Source of the DNA: Gordonia polyisoprenivorans
GTDB lineage: Bacteria; Actinomycetota; Actinomycetes; Mycobacteriales; Mycobacteriaceae
Length of the DNA: 64,000 bases
Assembly: GCF_017654315.1 (NCBI RefSeq)
Contig: NZ_CP072203.1
Span: 4,216,001 to 4,280,000, forward strand
Reading direction: 5' to 3'
This document shows positions 48,433 through 58,746 of this stretch, piece by piece. Position 1 is the stretch's first letter. Every line of letters starts with the position of its first letter. The notes beneath the pieces are model-generated. The model worked only from the letters and a program-made list of their open reading frames with translations. It was not told where the DNA came from and did no database searches. The translations under genes and the position numbers were made by a program.

Positions 48433-50349
48433 TCAGAAGACGCCCTGGGTGGGGTCGACGGCCTGCTCGAGCAGACTCCGGCGATAGGCCTCGAGTGCGA
48501 CGAGATCACCGAAGACGGCGTTGTACGCATCGGGGTCCTCGCTGGGCGCCATCCGCCGCAGGCGTGACTTGATGTCGGCGATCTGCGCACCGACCCACAC
48601 CTCCTGCAAGCGTGCGAGCACACTGTTGACGTATCGCGGGATGTTGTCCTCGGACACACTCATCGGTTCCACCGCGAGTTCGGTGACCATCGGCGAGAGC
48701 ACCGGGTCGTCGACCGCGTGGTTCACCGCGTCCACCCACTGCGCGCCACCCATGCCCGACGACGTGCCGCCGAGGTCGGCCATCGCCTCGCGCAAACGCG
48801 TGTAGGTCGGCTCGGTGAAGCACTCGGACGGAAGCGAATCGAACACCGTCCCGGCGATCGCCGGATACTGCAGCGCCGCCTTCAACGCCTCACGTTGCGG
48901 CCAGAGCCGCGGGTCGTCGGGTCGGGGACGCGCCGATCCCGGGTCCTTGGCCGCCTCGGGGCGGTCGCGTCGCATGCCGGGTGCCCCGGACGTCTGCGCG
49001 CGGCCGGTGGCGCGGTTGTGCCGGGCGGCTTCCTCACGGACCCGCGCGAGCACCTGCGGTACCTCTTCCCAACCCACCCAGCCGGCGAGTTGACGCGCGT
49101 ACTCGTCGCGCAGGGCAACGTCTTTGATGCGCGCCACCACCGGCACCGCTTCCCGCAGCGCATGGACCCTGCCCTCGGCGGTGTCGAGGTCATGAGCGGC
49201 GATCAGTGTTTTGATCGCGAACTGGAACATCGGGATGCGACGGGCGATCAGATCGCGCACCGCGGCCTCGCCACGCTCCTGCCGAAGTTCACACGGATCC
49301 ATGCCGTCGGGGGCGATCGCCACGAAGGTCTGTCCGGAGATCGACTGCTCTCCTTCGAAAGCCTTGAGCGCGGCCGCTTTTCCGGCGTCGTCGCCGTCGA
49401 AGGTGTAGATCACCTCACCACGGAAATACGAGTCGTCCATCATCAACCTGCGCACCAGCGCGAGATGGTCCTCACCGAAGGCCGTCCCGCACGACGCGAC
49501 CGCCGTGGTCACACCCGACAGATGCATCGCCATGACGTCGGTGTAGCCCTCGACGATGACCACCTGATGACCCTTGGCGATGTTCTTCTTCGCCAGATCC
49601 AGACCGAAGAGCACCTGAGACTTCTTGTACAGCATGGTTTCCGGGGTGTTCATGTACTTGCCGAGGTTGTCGTCGTCGAAGAGTTTGCGCGCTCCGAAGC
49701 CGATGATGTCGCCGCCGAGATTGCGGATCGGCCACAACAACCGGCGATGGAACCGGTCGATCGGCCCCTTACGCCCTTCTTTCGACAGGCCCGCCTCGCG
49801 GAGCTCGTCGAAATCGAAGCCCTGCCCGAGCAGGTGTTTGGTCATCGTGTCCCAGCCGGCCGGGGCATACCCGCAGCCGAACTGCGCCGCCGCGGCCGCG
49901 TCGAAATTGCGTTCGGTCAGATAGTCGCGGGCGATCTGTGCCTCGGGTGAGCGCAGTTGGTCGACGTAGAACTTGTGTGCCGCGGCATTCGCGGCGGCCA
50001 GTCGGGCACGGGTGCCGCGATCACGCGCGACACTCGGTCCGCCGCCCTCGTAGTGGATCTGATAGCCGATCCGGTCGGCGAGTTGCTCGACGGCCTCGAC
50101 GAAGCCGATGTGTTCCTGCTTCTGCAGAAAGCTGTAGACGTCGCCGCCCTCACCGCATCCGAAACAGTGGAAATGACCGTGCACCGGGCGGACGTGGAAC
50201 GACGGGGTCTTCTCATCGTGAAAGGGACACAGGCCCTTGAGACGATCGGGACCGGCCTGCCGCAACGCCACGTACTCGCCGATGATGTCCTCGATGCGCG
50301 TCTGCTCACGAATTGCCGTGATGTCGCGATCGGGGATTCGGCCTGCCAC
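48433..50349 (-). CDS. dnaG: DNA primase
   Basis: The 638-residue enzyme makes RNA primers at the replication fork. The N-terminal zinc finger is complete (C41, H44, C62, C65 in CPFH...CFGC). The RNA polymerase domain (about 120-240) has the conserved FGYAPAGW-like segment and GFGARKL, and the TOPRIM core has VIVEGYTDVMA and TFDGDDAGKAA. The C-terminal part for helicase binding follows. The order dnaG near dgt is as in M. tuberculosis (Rv2343c, Rv2344c), but two genes are inserted here. Confidence 0.96.
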   Translation of the reverse strand: MAGRIPDRDITAIREQTRIEDIIGEYVALRQAGPDRLKGLCPFHDEKTPSFHVRPVHGHFHCFGCGEGGDVYSFLQKQEHIGFVEAVEQLADRIGYQIHYEGGGPSVARDRGTRARLAAANAAAHKFYVDQLRSPEAQIARDYLTERNFDAAAAAQFGCGYAPAGWDTMTKHLLGQGFDFDELREAGLSKEGRKGPIDRFHRRLLWPIRNLGGDIIGFGARKLFDDDNLGKYMNTPETMLYKKSQVLFGLDLAKKNIAKGHQVVIVEGYTDVMAMHLSGVTTAVASCGTAFGEDHLALVRRLMMDDSYFRGEVIYTFDGDDAGKAAALKAFEGEQSISGQTFVAIAPDGMDPCELRQERGEAAVRDLIARRIPMFQFAIKTLIAAHDLDTAEGRVHALREAVPVVARIKDVALRDEYARQLAGWVGWEEVPQVLARVREEAARHNRATGRAQTSGAPGMRRDRPEAAKDPGSARPRPDDPRLWPQREALKAALQYPAIAGTVFDSLPSECFTEPTYTRLREAMADLGGTSSGMGGAQWVDAVNHAVDDPVLSPMVTELAVEPMSVSEDNIPRYVNSVLARLQEVWVGAQIADIKSRLRRMAPSEDPDAYNAVFGDLVALEAYRRSLLEQAVDPTQGVF

Positions 50350-50416
50350 TTCGACCAGTGTAGTGACCGCGACCGGGGTGACCGCGACCGACGTGACCGG
50401 CGAGGAGGAACCGCCC

Positions 50417-51709
50417 TCAATTCCCCGAATCGGCCTTCGCCGGAGTCGACGCGCCTGACGCGCCTGACGCGGCCGAGTCGGGCTGTGCGCGATCGCTCGT
50501 CGCTGCTGTCGAGGATGCCGTTGATGACGGGGTCGACGACGATGCTGTCGTCGACGGCGAGATCGCCGGCGGCGCAGTGGCCGGGGATGTCGCGGTGGTG
50601 GGCGTCGGAGTGGTCGCCGTCGTTGCGGCGGGCTTCACAGGCGTCACGGGTGCTGAACTCGACGGAGCCACCTCCGGGATCGGCGCGGTCGTGGAAGTGG
50701 TCGCGGGGGTGACCGCCACCGCGAGCCGGGACTCCGGCGCAGGAGACTCCGCCGCAGCGGTCACAGTGGCAGCGGTCGCCGTCGAGACCGTCGACGCTGC
50801 CCGGGCCTGTGACGCAGACGCTGCCGCGGTGTAGGCATTCGCTGCCGCCTGGGTCGACGGTCGCGTGTAGGCGCTGTCGACGATCGGTTTCCATTGCGCG
50901 TTGAGTTCATCGGCGACCGAGGTCAGCCCGAGCCAGCGCAGCGGGTCGAGTAGCGGCAGATTCGCGGTCGGCGCCATCACATAGGTGATATTCCCGTCGG
51001 TCCAGGTGATGTCATTCGGATCATCGGGATCCATCGAGAAATACGCGGTGGGATGAATGAACAGCATCCCGGCGAGGGCATTCGCGACGGCAAGCGGATT
51101 CGGGTCGGAGGGCCAATCGGCCCAGCCGTCGTATTGTTTCCAGAATTCCGTAACGCGATAGGGCGTGGTGGTCGGCACCTTCGGCAACCACCAGGGGCCA
51201 TACGTGTTTTCGGGATCGCCCACGAGAAGGAACGACGTGGTCGCCGGCGGAGCGTAGGAATGGGCATCGGCACTGAGGTTGCGCAACCAGAATCCGGCGA
51301 TCTGCGCGCCTTGCGAATATGCGAAAACCACAATCGGTTGGTGTGCGTCGGCACCGTCGGTGCCGTTGGCCCGCAGAGTGGCATCCAGGGAATCCGCCCC
51401 GAGCGAGATGGGCCCGAATTCGCCTGGAACACCGAACAAGTGCGAAGAGTCCGGCGACGCCAAGGTCGGCACCTGCTGACACGCTGCACCGGCCGCGGCG
51501 CACCGTCCTTGAAAGAGCAATGCCATCGCGTCGATCAGATTGAAATCCAATGGCTCGATGGTGTAGATCTTTGTGCCGGACCCCGGCGACGGGAATACCG
51601 ATGCGCGCGCCGTGGCGTTCGGAAACGCCGGTGCGAACACCGCGGGAACAACGAGCATGGCGCAGGCAATGATCATTCCGAGCAGGCCGCGCCGAACATG
51701 CACCATCAC
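50417..51709 (-). CDS. Secreted PE-PPE-domain serine hydrolase with low-complexity tail
   Basis: The 430-residue product has a signal peptide (residues 1-36), an alpha/beta-hydrolase domain of the PE-PPE type (about 45-285) with nucleophile Ser in VVFAYSQGAQ and LLVGDPENTYGPWWLP, and a C-terminal region (290-430) made almost only of Ala, Thr, Ser and Pro. The tail probably spans or attaches to the cell wall. Related mycobacterial domains are esterases acting on lipids such as trehalose mycolates; here the substrate is unknown. Confidence 0.78.
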   Translation of the reverse strand: MMVHVRRGLLGMIIACAMLVVPAVFAPAFPNATARASVFPSPGSGTKIYTIEPLDFNLIDAMALLFQGRCAAAGAACQQVPTLASPDSSHLFGVPGEFGPISLGADSLDATLRANGTDGADAHQPIVVFAYSQGAQIAGFWLRNLSADAHSYAPPATTSFLLVGDPENTYGPWWLPKVPTTTPYRVTEFWKQYDGWADWPSDPNPLAVANALAGMLFIHPTAYFSMDPDDPNDITWTDGNITYVMAPTANLPLLDPLRWLGLTSVADELNAQWKPIVDSAYTRPSTQAAANAYTAAASASQARAASTVSTATAATVTAAAESPAPESRLAVAVTPATTSTTAPIPEVAPSSSAPVTPVKPAATTATTPTPTTATSPATAPPAISPSTTASSSTPSSTASSTAATSDRAQPDSAASGASGASTPAKADSGN

Positions 51710-52037
51710 GGGTGTCCTTTCGTGGCCCCCGTCGAGATGAGTGGATTCTCACCTTCCCCAAGGACGCCCTCATAGTGATGCTTTGAGCATAGAAAACGCT
51801 TGTTACCACGTACAGATGGTTTTCGGTAAAGGCCCCAACGATATTGTTGTGGAAACGCCGAGTTGTACGACGGCCCGTTGTCAATGCGGCACAATCGGTC
51901 ACACCATCACGCATTTCCGGCATCGGACCGCCCGCCGAGCGGCCCATCAATGCTCTCGGTTGCGGCTACGGTCGAGGGTGAGCGGTCGCCTCCCGCGCTC
52001 CGCCCCGACCCATCAGAGTCCGCAGAGGAGTTCTCCC
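51710..52037. other. Divergent intergenic region, no gene seen
   Basis: About 330 bases between the secreted hydrolase and the GH3 gene. It is AT-richer near 51780-51860. No convincing operator or gene is visible; promoters for both flanking genes are expected here. Confidence 0.45.
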
Positions 52038-54305
52038 GTGACACAGCAGCCGGACGGTGCCCTCTGGAGCGCCGCGGAGCAGGCTCGCCTGACCAGCGGA
52101 CACGATTTCTGGACCACCGAGTCCGTCGCCGACGTGCCGTCGATCCTGATGACCGACGGACCTCATGGTCTGCGCAAACAAGACGGTGCGACCGATCATC
52201 TGGGAGTCTCCGGCAGTGTGCCCGCGACGTGTTTTCCGCCGGCGGTCGGCGTGGCACAGACGTGGAGCCCTGCCTTGGCGCGGCGCGTCGGCACCGCCAT
52301 CGCCGACGAGGCACGCGCCCACGGCGTCGGTGTGGTGCTCGGGCCGGGGGTCAACCTGAAGCGGTCGGTGCGCGGTGGCCGCAACTTCGAGTACTTCTCC
52401 GAGGATCCTCATCTCACCGCCGAGCTCGGCGGCGCGTGGGTGCACGGTCTGCAGGCTCGCGGCGTCGGCGCGTCCCTGAAGCATTTCGCGGTCAACAACC
52501 AGGAGACCGACCGGATGCGCATCAGCGCCGACGTCGACGAGCGCACCCTCCACGAGCTGTATCTGCGCGCGTTTCGGACGATCGTCATCCGGGAGCAGCC
52601 GTGGACGGTGATGTGCTCCTACAACCGGATCAATGGCGTCCACGCCTCCCAACATCGGGAGTTACTCACCGAGATCCTGCGCGATCAATGGGGTTTCGCC
52701 GGTGCGGTGATCAGTGACTGGGGCGCGGTCGCCGATCGGGTTGCTTCGCTGGCCGCGGGTCTGGATCTGACCATGCCCTCCCCCGGGCCCGACGCCGATG
52801 CCGCGGTGGTCGATGCGGTCGCCGACGGCCGCCTCGCACCCGAGGCGTTGACGTCGGCAGCCGACCGGGTCGCCGCGCTCGCACGCACCGCGACCGCGCA
52901 CGCCCCGACCACACCCGAAACCGCCGATCTCGACGCGCATCACGCTGTGGCACGCGAGGTCGCCGGTCGCGCAATCGTGTTGTTGCGCAACGACGACGAC
53001 CTCTTGCCCCTCACCCCGACCGCGGATCTGGCCGTCATCGGCGAACTCGCAACGCACCCGCGATATCAGGGTGGCGGATCATCGCATGTGCACGCCACCC
53101 GCGTTGATGTCCCTCTCGAGGAGATCCGCGCCCGCGCCGGGGCTGGTGTCGGATTCGCCGCCGGCTACCGCCTCGGTGGCGAGACCGACGCCGACGGCAC
53201 GTTGCTCGCAGAGGCGGTGTCGGTGGCTCGATCCGCGTCGACGGTGGTGCTGTTCCTGGGATTGGCCGACGAGCAGGAATCCGAGGGATTCGATCGGGCC
53301 GACATCGAGTTGCCGCCTGCCCAACTCGCCCTGGCCGAGGCGATCGTCGCAGCCAATCGGCGCACCGTGATCGTCCTGGCCCATGGCGGGGTGCTCCGGC
53401 TGTCGTCATTGACGGCGCCGGCGCTCCTCGACGGTGCACTACTCGGCCAGGCGGTGGGCGCCGCGATCGCCGACGTACTGTTCGGCGACGTCAATCCCTC
53501 GGGCCGGCTGGCCGAGACGGTTCCCGAGCGGCTCTCCGATACCCCCGATCATCTGTCGTTCCCCGGCGAATCCGGGCACGTGCTCTACGGTGAGGGTCCG
53601 TTCATCGGCTACCGCTGGTACGACGCACGTGAGTTACCGGTGACGTTTCCCTTCGGACACGGCTTGTCCTACACCACCTTCGAGTACCGGGACCTCGAGG
53701 TACACACCACAGACGACGGCGGCCTGCGAGTGGCGGCGACGATCACCAACACCGGCGCACGGGCCGGTCGTGAGGTGGTACAGGTGTATCTCGGCGCGGC
53801 CAACTCCGCGCCGGCGACCGGGCCGACCCCCGTGACCATGCCGACCCCGGTGACGGCGCTGCGTGAACTCAAGGCCTTCACCGACGTCGACCTCGATCCG
53901 GGCCGCAGCACCCGGGTCGAGGTGACGGTGACGGCCGACGACCTGTCCCGATGGGACCTGCGGACGCACGCGTTCGTGGTCCGGTCCGGACGGTACACGG
54001 TGTCGGTGGGCGCCTCCAGCCGTGACATCCGGCTCACCGCCGAGGTCGATGTCGTCGGTGACGACACCACCGGTGACCTCACCCTGGAATCCAGCATCGC
54101 CGAGGTGCTGGCCGATCCGGTTGCCGCCGAGGCGATGACGCAGATCGCCGGCGCCCTGACCGATGGCGCCGACACCGGCGAGGGTATGGACCTGGTGACG
54201 ATCATGGGCTCGGTACCGGTGGGCCGGCTCGTCGACTTCTCCGCCGGGGCCCTGCCCCGAGAGGTGTTGCAGGACATACTGGATCGGGCCAACGCCACCC
54301 ACTGA
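52038..54305 (+). CDS. Glycoside hydrolase family 3 beta-glucosidase-like
   Basis: AGAGGAG eight bases upstream supports the GTG at 52038, giving 755 residues; the open frame upstream has no family similarity. The (beta/alpha)8 domain holds GPGVNLKRSVRGGRNFEYFSEDP, LKHFAVNNQE and the nucleophile D227 in VISDWGAV. The alpha/beta sandwich domain has LGLADEQESEGFDR, and a fibronectin-III-like domain (about 590-690) follows with FPFGHGLSYTTFEY. There is no signal peptide, so it should act inside the cell on imported glucosides. Confidence 0.92.
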   Translation: MTQQPDGALWSAAEQARLTSGHDFWTTESVADVPSILMTDGPHGLRKQDGATDHLGVSGSVPATCFPPAVGVAQTWSPALARRVGTAIADEARAHGVGVVLGPGVNLKRSVRGGRNFEYFSEDPHLTAELGGAWVHGLQARGVGASLKHFAVNNQETDRMRISADVDERTLHELYLRAFRTIVIREQPWTVMCSYNRINGVHASQHRELLTEILRDQWGFAGAVISDWGAVADRVASLAAGLDLTMPSPGPDADAAVVDAVADGRLAPEALTSAADRVAALARTATAHAPTTPETADLDAHHAVAREVAGRAIVLLRNDDDLLPLTPTADLAVIGELATHPRYQGGGSSHVHATRVDVPLEEIRARAGAGVGFAAGYRLGGETDADGTLLAEAVSVARSASTVVLFLGLADEQESEGFDRADIELPPAQLALAEAIVAANRRTVIVLAHGGVLRLSSLTAPALLDGALLGQAVGAAIADVLFGDVNPSGRLAETVPERLSDTPDHLSFPGESGHVLYGEGPFIGYRWYDARELPVTFPFGHGLSYTTFEYRDLEVHTTDDGGLRVAATITNTGARAGREVVQVYLGAANSAPATGPTPVTMPTPVTALRELKAFTDVDLDPGRSTRVEVTVTADDLSRWDLRTHAFVVRSGRYTVSVGASSRDIRLTAEVDVVGDDTTGDLTLESSIAEVLADPVAAEAMTQIAGALTDGADTGEGMDLVTIMGSVPVGRLVDFSAGALPREVLQDILDRANATH

Positions 54306-54347
54306 GCCACTGCGCGCACGGACATCCGCGGCGCAACACCCGAGCAT

Positions 54348-55670
54348 TCAGCCCAGATGCGCCTGCGCGCCCGAGTTCTGCTTGTCCATCCGTTCGAGCC
54401 TGCCCTCGGTCATCGACGCGATCTGGTCGACGATGACCCGTTTGCGGGCGGCATCATCGGCGGCGTGTTCCCAACTGGGGACGAACACCGGGTCGAGACC
54501 TCCGGGAGCCGCAGCGCTGAGCCACTCGCCGACGCGGTGGATGCGTTCACGCTGCCGGGCCTGATGGGTCTTGTGCCGCACGTTGGAGAAGATGAACCGC
54601 AGCGCAAGGGTTTTCAGGATCGCCACCTCGGCAGCGATCAACGGCGGTACCGCAAGATCGGCGTCGTACCGCGACAGCGAACGTCCACCCACCACCTCGC
54701 GGGTGCCGGTGATCGCCGCCGAGGCGAACCGGCCGATGAGTTCGCTGGTGAGTCGCTTGAGCCGGACCGATGCGTCCAGACTGCCGTCGAACACCCCGAC
54801 CGCGCGCACGATCTCCATGCGCGAGAGTCGTTGTGCGGCATCGATCAACGGCTCCGGTTCGAGACCAGGGAACTCCTTGATCCCGATGTCGGCGAGGGTG
54901 CGTTGGTCGTCGGGATCGGCGAGGGTGCGCAGATCGATCCGGTTGGCGATGACACCGTCCTCGAGGTCGTGAACCGAGTAGGCGACGTCGTCGGACCAAT
55001 CCATCACCTGCGCCTCGATGCACTGCCGATCGCCCGGCGCCCCGCGTCGGACCCAGTCCAATGCCGCGGCGTCGTCGGCGTAGGCGCCGAACTTCACGTT
55101 CGGCGGCCGCCGGGTCCACGGATACTTCAGGGTCGCATCGAGCGAGGCGCGGGTCAGATTGAGCCCGGCACTGCGGCCCTGATCGTCGAGCAATTTCGGT
55201 TCGAGCCGGGTGAGGATTCGCAGATTCTGTGCGTTGCCCTCGAATCCACCGATGTCGGAAGCGAATTCGTTGAGTGCACGCTCACCGTTGTGCCCGTACG
55301 GGGGATGGCCGATGTCGTGGGCGAGGCCCGCCAACTCCACCAGGTCGGGTTCGCAGCCGAGGCCGATCGCGATCCCACGGCCGATCTGTCCGACCTCGAG
55401 CGAATGGGTCAGACGGGTACGTGGCGTGTCACCCTCGCGCGGGCCGACGACCTGGGTCTTGTCGGCGAGACGTCGCAACGCAGCAGAATGCAGTACGCGC
55501 GCACGGTCGCGCGCGTACTCACTGCGGTGGTCGGTCCGGGTTCCGGGCAGGCTCGCGACCTTGGCACCTTCCGGCACCATCCGCTCGGTGGCCTCGTCGC
55601 CGTAGAACGCCGTCGGGGGAATCCCGGGCTGGGAAACCCCGGACCGTCCCGTCGGAGGGTGGTCAGTCAA
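54348..55670 (-). CDS. dgt: dGTP triphosphohydrolase-like protein (HD superfamily)
   Basis: The 440-residue protein hydrolyses deoxynucleoside triphosphates. The HD metal site is visible in [36 protein letters not shown] and later [14 protein letters not shown]. The first codon appears to be TTG at 55670, overlapping the cold-shock gene's end by eight bases; no better ATG/GTG precedes the conserved [24 protein letters not shown]. Corresponds to Rv2344c. Confidence 0.9.
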   Translation of the reverse strand: MTDHPPTGRSGVSQPGIPPTAFYGDEATERMVPEGAKVASLPGTRTDHRSEYARDRARVLHSAALRRLADKTQVVGPREGDTPRTRLTHSLEVGQIGRGIAIGLGCEPDLVELAGLAHDIGHPPYGHNGERALNEFASDIGGFEGNAQNLRILTRLEPKLLDDQGRSAGLNLTRASLDATLKYPWTRRPPNVKFGAYADDAAALDWVRRGAPGDRQCIEAQVMDWSDDVAYSVHDLEDGVIANRIDLRTLADPDDQRTLADIGIKEFPGLEPEPLIDAAQRLSRMEIVRAVGVFDGSLDASVRLKRLTSELIGRFASAAITGTREVVGGRSLSRYDADLAVPPLIAAEVAILKTLALRFIFSNVRHKTHQARQRERIHRVGEWLSAAAPGGLDPVFVPSWEHAADDAARKRVIVDQIASMTEGRLERMDKQNSGAQAHLG

Positions 55671-56166
55671 GCACCCAGCCCCGGGCGACGGCGAAGTCGG
55701 TGATCCGGCTGCGGATCGCCACGATCTGCGCGGCCGTGAGGTCGTCGGAGGAATCGAGCAGCAGTTCGGTCACCTCTTCGGTGAACGCGGCGGCATCCAA
55801 CGATCCGCCCCCACCGGCGCGCGGACGGCGCGGACGGTCCCGATCGCCGCCGTGCGAACGACCGTGGTCATCGCGGCGATGGTCGTCACGTCGGTGATCA
55901 TCGCGTCGGTGATCGTCACGGCGCGGCGGCCGTCCTCCGCCGGACTCGTCGGCCGGGGCGGCCTCGGTGACCGCGACGTTGATCGCCTTGGAACCGCGGT
56001 CGGTCTCTTCGACGTCGAAGGAGACCTTGGCGCCCGGCTTCAGGTCGTTCTCGTCGATGTCGATGTCATTGATGTGCAAGAACACATCTGCCCCACCGGA
56101 TTCCGGGGCCAAGAACCCGAACCCACGGTTCGCGTCGTAATGGACGACCTTGCCACTGACTGCCAC
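55663..56166 (-). CDS. Cold-shock-domain protein with RDDH repeats
   Basis: The N-terminal 65 residues are a cold-shock domain with RNP1-like RGFGFL (14-19) and RNP2-like DVFLHI (27-32). A linker of four RRDDH/HRRDDH repeats and further Arg/Asp/His/Gly follows (about 75-110), then a helical C-terminal domain (120-167, [39 protein letters not shown]). It should bind RNA or single-stranded DNA. GTG at 56166 or 56178 may be the start. It overlaps the dgt start. Confidence 0.8.
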   Translation of the reverse strand: MAVSGKVVHYDANRGFGFLAPESGGADVFLHINDIDIDENDLKPGAKVSFDVEETDRGSKAINVAVTEAAPADESGGGRPPRRDDHRRDDHRRDDHRRDDHGRSHGGDRDRPRRPRAGGGGSLDAAAFTEEVTELLLDSSDDLTAAQIVAIRSRITDFAVARGWVLD

Positions 56167-56282
56167 GATTCCACTCACTCTCTGCTGATCGCTGCGGCGG
56201 ACCCCATGCCCGAACCTCGCGACTCCGTCCCCAATTGTGACAGACAGCCGCAGGTCAGGCCCAATCGAAAGCGGTTCGCCGA

Positions 56283-57671
56283 TCAGGAGCCGAGGAGTTT
56301 GCCACCCAGGTACTCGGCCACCTTGTCCAGGGCGACCCGCTCCTGGCTCATGGTGTCGCGCTCGCGGATGGTGACCGCGTGATCGTCGAGGGTGTCGAAG
56401 TCCACGGTCACGCAGAACGGTGTGCCGATCTCGTCCTGGCGGCGATAACGCTTGCCGATGCCCTGCGCATCGTCGAATTCGACGTTCCAGTTCTTGCGCA
56501 ACTCGGTGGCGAGATCCTTGGCCTTCGGCGAGAGTTTCTCGTTGCGCGAGAGCGGCAGCACGGCCACCTTGACCGGGGCCAGACGGCGGTCGAGGCGCAG
56601 CACCGTGCGGGTGTCGGTGCCGCCCTTGGCATTCGGCACCTCCTCCTCGGTGAGTGCGTCGCACAGGAAGGCCATCACCGAGCGGGTCAGGCCGGCCGCC
56701 GGCTCGATGACGAACGGCGTGTAGCGCTCGCCGGAAGCCTGGTCGAAGAACGACAGGTCCTCCCCCGACGCCTTCGAATGGGTGGAGAGATCGAAGTCGG
56801 TGCGGTTGGCGACACCCTCGAGTTCACCCCACGGGTTACCGGAGAAACCGAACTTGTACTCGACGTCGACGGTGCGCTTGGAATAGTGCGAGAGCTTCTC
56901 CTGCGCGTGCTCGTAGAGCCGCAGGTTCTCCGGATCGATCCCGAGGTCGACGTACCAGTTGAATCGCTGGTCGATCCAGTACTGATGCCACTGCTCGTCC
57001 TCGCCGGGCTTGACGAAGAACTCCATCTCCATCTGCTCGAACTCTCGGGTGCGGAAGATGAAGTTGCCGGGGGTGATCTCGTTGCGGAAGCTCTTGCCGA
57101 TCTGGGCGATGCCGAACGGCGGCTTCTTCCGGGACGTCGTCATGACGTTCTTGAAATTGACGAAGATGCCCTGCGCGGTCTCCGGTCGGAGATAGTGCAG
57201 CCCCTCCTCGTCGTCGACCGGACCGAGGTAGGTCTTCATCAGACCGCTGAATGCCTTGGGCTCGGTCCACTTTCCGGGCTGGCCGGTCTCGGGGTCGTTG
57301 ATGTCGGCGAGACCGTTCTCCGGCGGGTGGCCGTGTTTGATCTCGTAGGCCTCGATGAGGTGATCGGCCCGATACCGCTTGTGGGTGTAGAGCGATTCGA
57401 CCAGCGGGTCGGTGAACACCTCGACGTGACCGGAGGCCTCCCACACCTGCCGTGGCAGGATCACCGACGAATCGAGGCCCACCACGTCGTCCCGGGAGGT
57501 GACCATGGTGCGCCACCACTGCCGCTTGATGTTCTCCTTGAGCTCCACGCCGAGCGGCCCGTAGTCCCACGCCGAGCGCGTTCCACCGTAGATCTCACCA
57601 CTCGGGTAGACCAGACCGCGCCGCTTGGCGAGGTTGACGACGGCTTCGACTTTGGACGGGGCGGCGGCCAC
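56283..57671 (-). CDS. glyS: Glycyl-tRNA synthetase, class II dimeric type
   Basis: The GTG at 57671 is preceded by GGAG at 11 bases; a GTG at 57683 is too close to that site. The enzyme charges tRNA-Gly. Class II motifs are clear: [25 protein letters not shown] near the start, [37 protein letters not shown] (motif 2) and [17 protein letters not shown] (motif 3), with an anticodon-binding domain [21 protein letters not shown]. About 462 residues, as usual. Corresponds to Rv2357c. Confidence 0.96.
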   Translation of the reverse strand: MAAAPSKVEAVVNLAKRRGLVYPSGEIYGGTRSAWDYGPLGVELKENIKRQWWRTMVTSRDDVVGLDSSVILPRQVWEASGHVEVFTDPLVESLYTHKRYRADHLIEAYEIKHGHPPENGLADINDPETGQPGKWTEPKAFSGLMKTYLGPVDDEEGLHYLRPETAQGIFVNFKNVMTTSRKKPPFGIAQIGKSFRNEITPGNFIFRTREFEQMEMEFFVKPGEDEQWHQYWIDQRFNWYVDLGIDPENLRLYEHAQEKLSHYSKRTVDVEYKFGFSGNPWGELEGVANRTDFDLSTHSKASGEDLSFFDQASGERYTPFVIEPAAGLTRSVMAFLCDALTEEEVPNAKGGTDTRTVLRLDRRLAPVKVAVLPLSRNEKLSPKAKDLATELRKNWNVEFDDAQGIGKRYRRQDEIGTPFCVTVDFDTLDDHAVTIRERDTMSQERVALDKVAEYLGGKLLGS

Positions 57672-57825
57672 GATGAATCGCACTCCACAGACGTTGGGAC
57701 AGGGTCACGCCACCGGCACCTTCGATGACGGCAACCCCTACAGGGTAGCCGTCGATCACACGCGGAGAATAATCGCAGATCCGCCCGACCGTCCCGCCCC
57801 GACGACGACCACCCGACAGCCCGGC

Positions 57826-58608
57826 TCACACCAGCGGCCGGCCCAGGCGATGCCGTATCCGCGTGTCCCAGAGCAAGAGCCGGAATCCCAACTGGGAGCG
57901 CCATCGCGGCAGGCGACGTTCCGCGGCGACGCAGCGCGCGATGTACCCGTCGAACCAGCGCTGGTCGTCGGCGGTCCAGTCCACGCGCAGGGCGGTCCGG
58001 AATGCCGGCGGCAAATAACCGATCGTGCGCCGGTACTTGACCGGGCCGTAGCGGCGTTGCACCCACCGTGGCGCATACCCGAAGCGGGCGATCGACAGGA
58101 GGAACTCGCGGACCTCGTCGCTGATCGAGATCTCGGCGACCCGCCGGTCCCAGTACTCGTCGAAGACGTCGCGGTCGGCGGGCCAGCTCTCGGCAGGCAT
58201 CTGCAAGGTGGTGCCGCACACCATTCCCTGCCGGTAGAACTCGTCGCGCAGGTCACCGGCGAGCGGCCCGTACACCCGCTCGTAGATGTCCTCGAGACCG
58301 ACGTAGAGACATGCCGCGACCCACAACTGCAGTTGCGGGTTCATGGCGTTGTACTCGACCGGACTGTCCGGTGTGGACCGGACCTGCGCGTGCTGGCCGT
58401 TGACCGGGTGCCGATCGAGCCGCCCGTTCTCGACGGTGCTGCGCGCGACGCCGTAGCCGACCGCGGGATCGGCGAGTTGCATGATCACGTTCGCGGTGCT
58501 CATGGTGTTGCCCATCGACATCAAGGACCGGGCGAACAGGCCCGCATCGAGTGCGTCGAGTTCTGCGCGTGACATCGTCGCGCGATGCGGATCGTTCTCG
58601 TCGGCCAT
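57826..58608 (-). CDS. DUF2236 (MpaB/latex-clearing-like) protein
   Basis: GAGAGGG six bases upstream supports the ATG at 58608, giving 260 residues. The segments NPQLQLWVAACLYVGLEDIYERVYGPL and FYRQGMVCGTTLQMPAESWPADRDVFDEYWDRRV are typical of DUF2236, the family that includes the heme-b latex-clearing oxygenase Lcp and ER-bound MpaB-type oxygenases. It is shorter than Lcp and without a signal sequence, so rubber degradation is unlikely. A near-perfect palindrome 35 bases upstream implies a dedicated repressor. Confidence 0.8.
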   Translation of the reverse strand: MADENDPHRATMSRAELDALDAGLFARSLMSMGNTMSTANVIMQLADPAVGYGVARSTVENGRLDRHPVNGQHAQVRSTPDSPVEYNAMNPQLQLWVAACLYVGLEDIYERVYGPLAGDLRDEFYRQGMVCGTTLQMPAESWPADRDVFDEYWDRRVAEISISDEVREFLLSIARFGYAPRWVQRRYGPVKYRRTIGYLPPAFRTALRVDWTADDQRWFDGYIARCVAAERRLPRWRSQLGFRLLLWDTRIRHRLGRPLV

Positions 58609-58642
58609 CCCGAAACCCTCTCGTCCGCGCAACCGCACCCAT

Positions 58643-58664
58643 TCTGGAAACGTACGTATCCAGA
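58643..58664. promoter_or_regulatory. 22-base TetR-type palindrome
   Basis: Arms TCTGGA and TCCAGA flank a central ACGTACGT; 20 of 22 positions are symmetric. It lies 35-56 bases upstream of the DUF2236 gene, in its promoter area, and further from smtB. Centre and arm lengths are those of TetR-family operators; no TetR gene adjoins it. Confidence 0.65.
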
Positions 58665-58733
58665 CTAGCGGACGTCTCCCCGGCACACCGAAGCAGCCGC
58701 AGAACGCTCAGCCCAAATGACAACGACTTCCCA

Positions 58734-58739
58734 TAAGAT
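58734..58739 (+). promoter_or_regulatory. -10 box for leaderless smtB-zur transcript
   Basis: TAAGAT ends seven bases before the ATG at 58747, the leaderless arrangement. The sequence ATGACAACGACTTCCCAT just before it is a loose match to zinc-repressor sites, but no clear palindrome can be drawn. Confidence 0.45.
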
Positions 58740-58746
58740 GGTGGAC

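Noticed and set aside
51741..52037. N-terminal extension of the GH3 enzyme by about 99 residues
   Set aside because: The added part has no similarity to the family and a good ribosome binding site supports the GTG at 52038.
54357..55703. Rightward frame of about 450 codons opposite dgt
   Set aside because: Shadow of dgt, no domain pattern and no ribosome binding site.
56379..57728. Rightward frame of about 450 codons opposite glyS
   Set aside because: Shadow of glyS; the real gene has all class II synthetase motifs.
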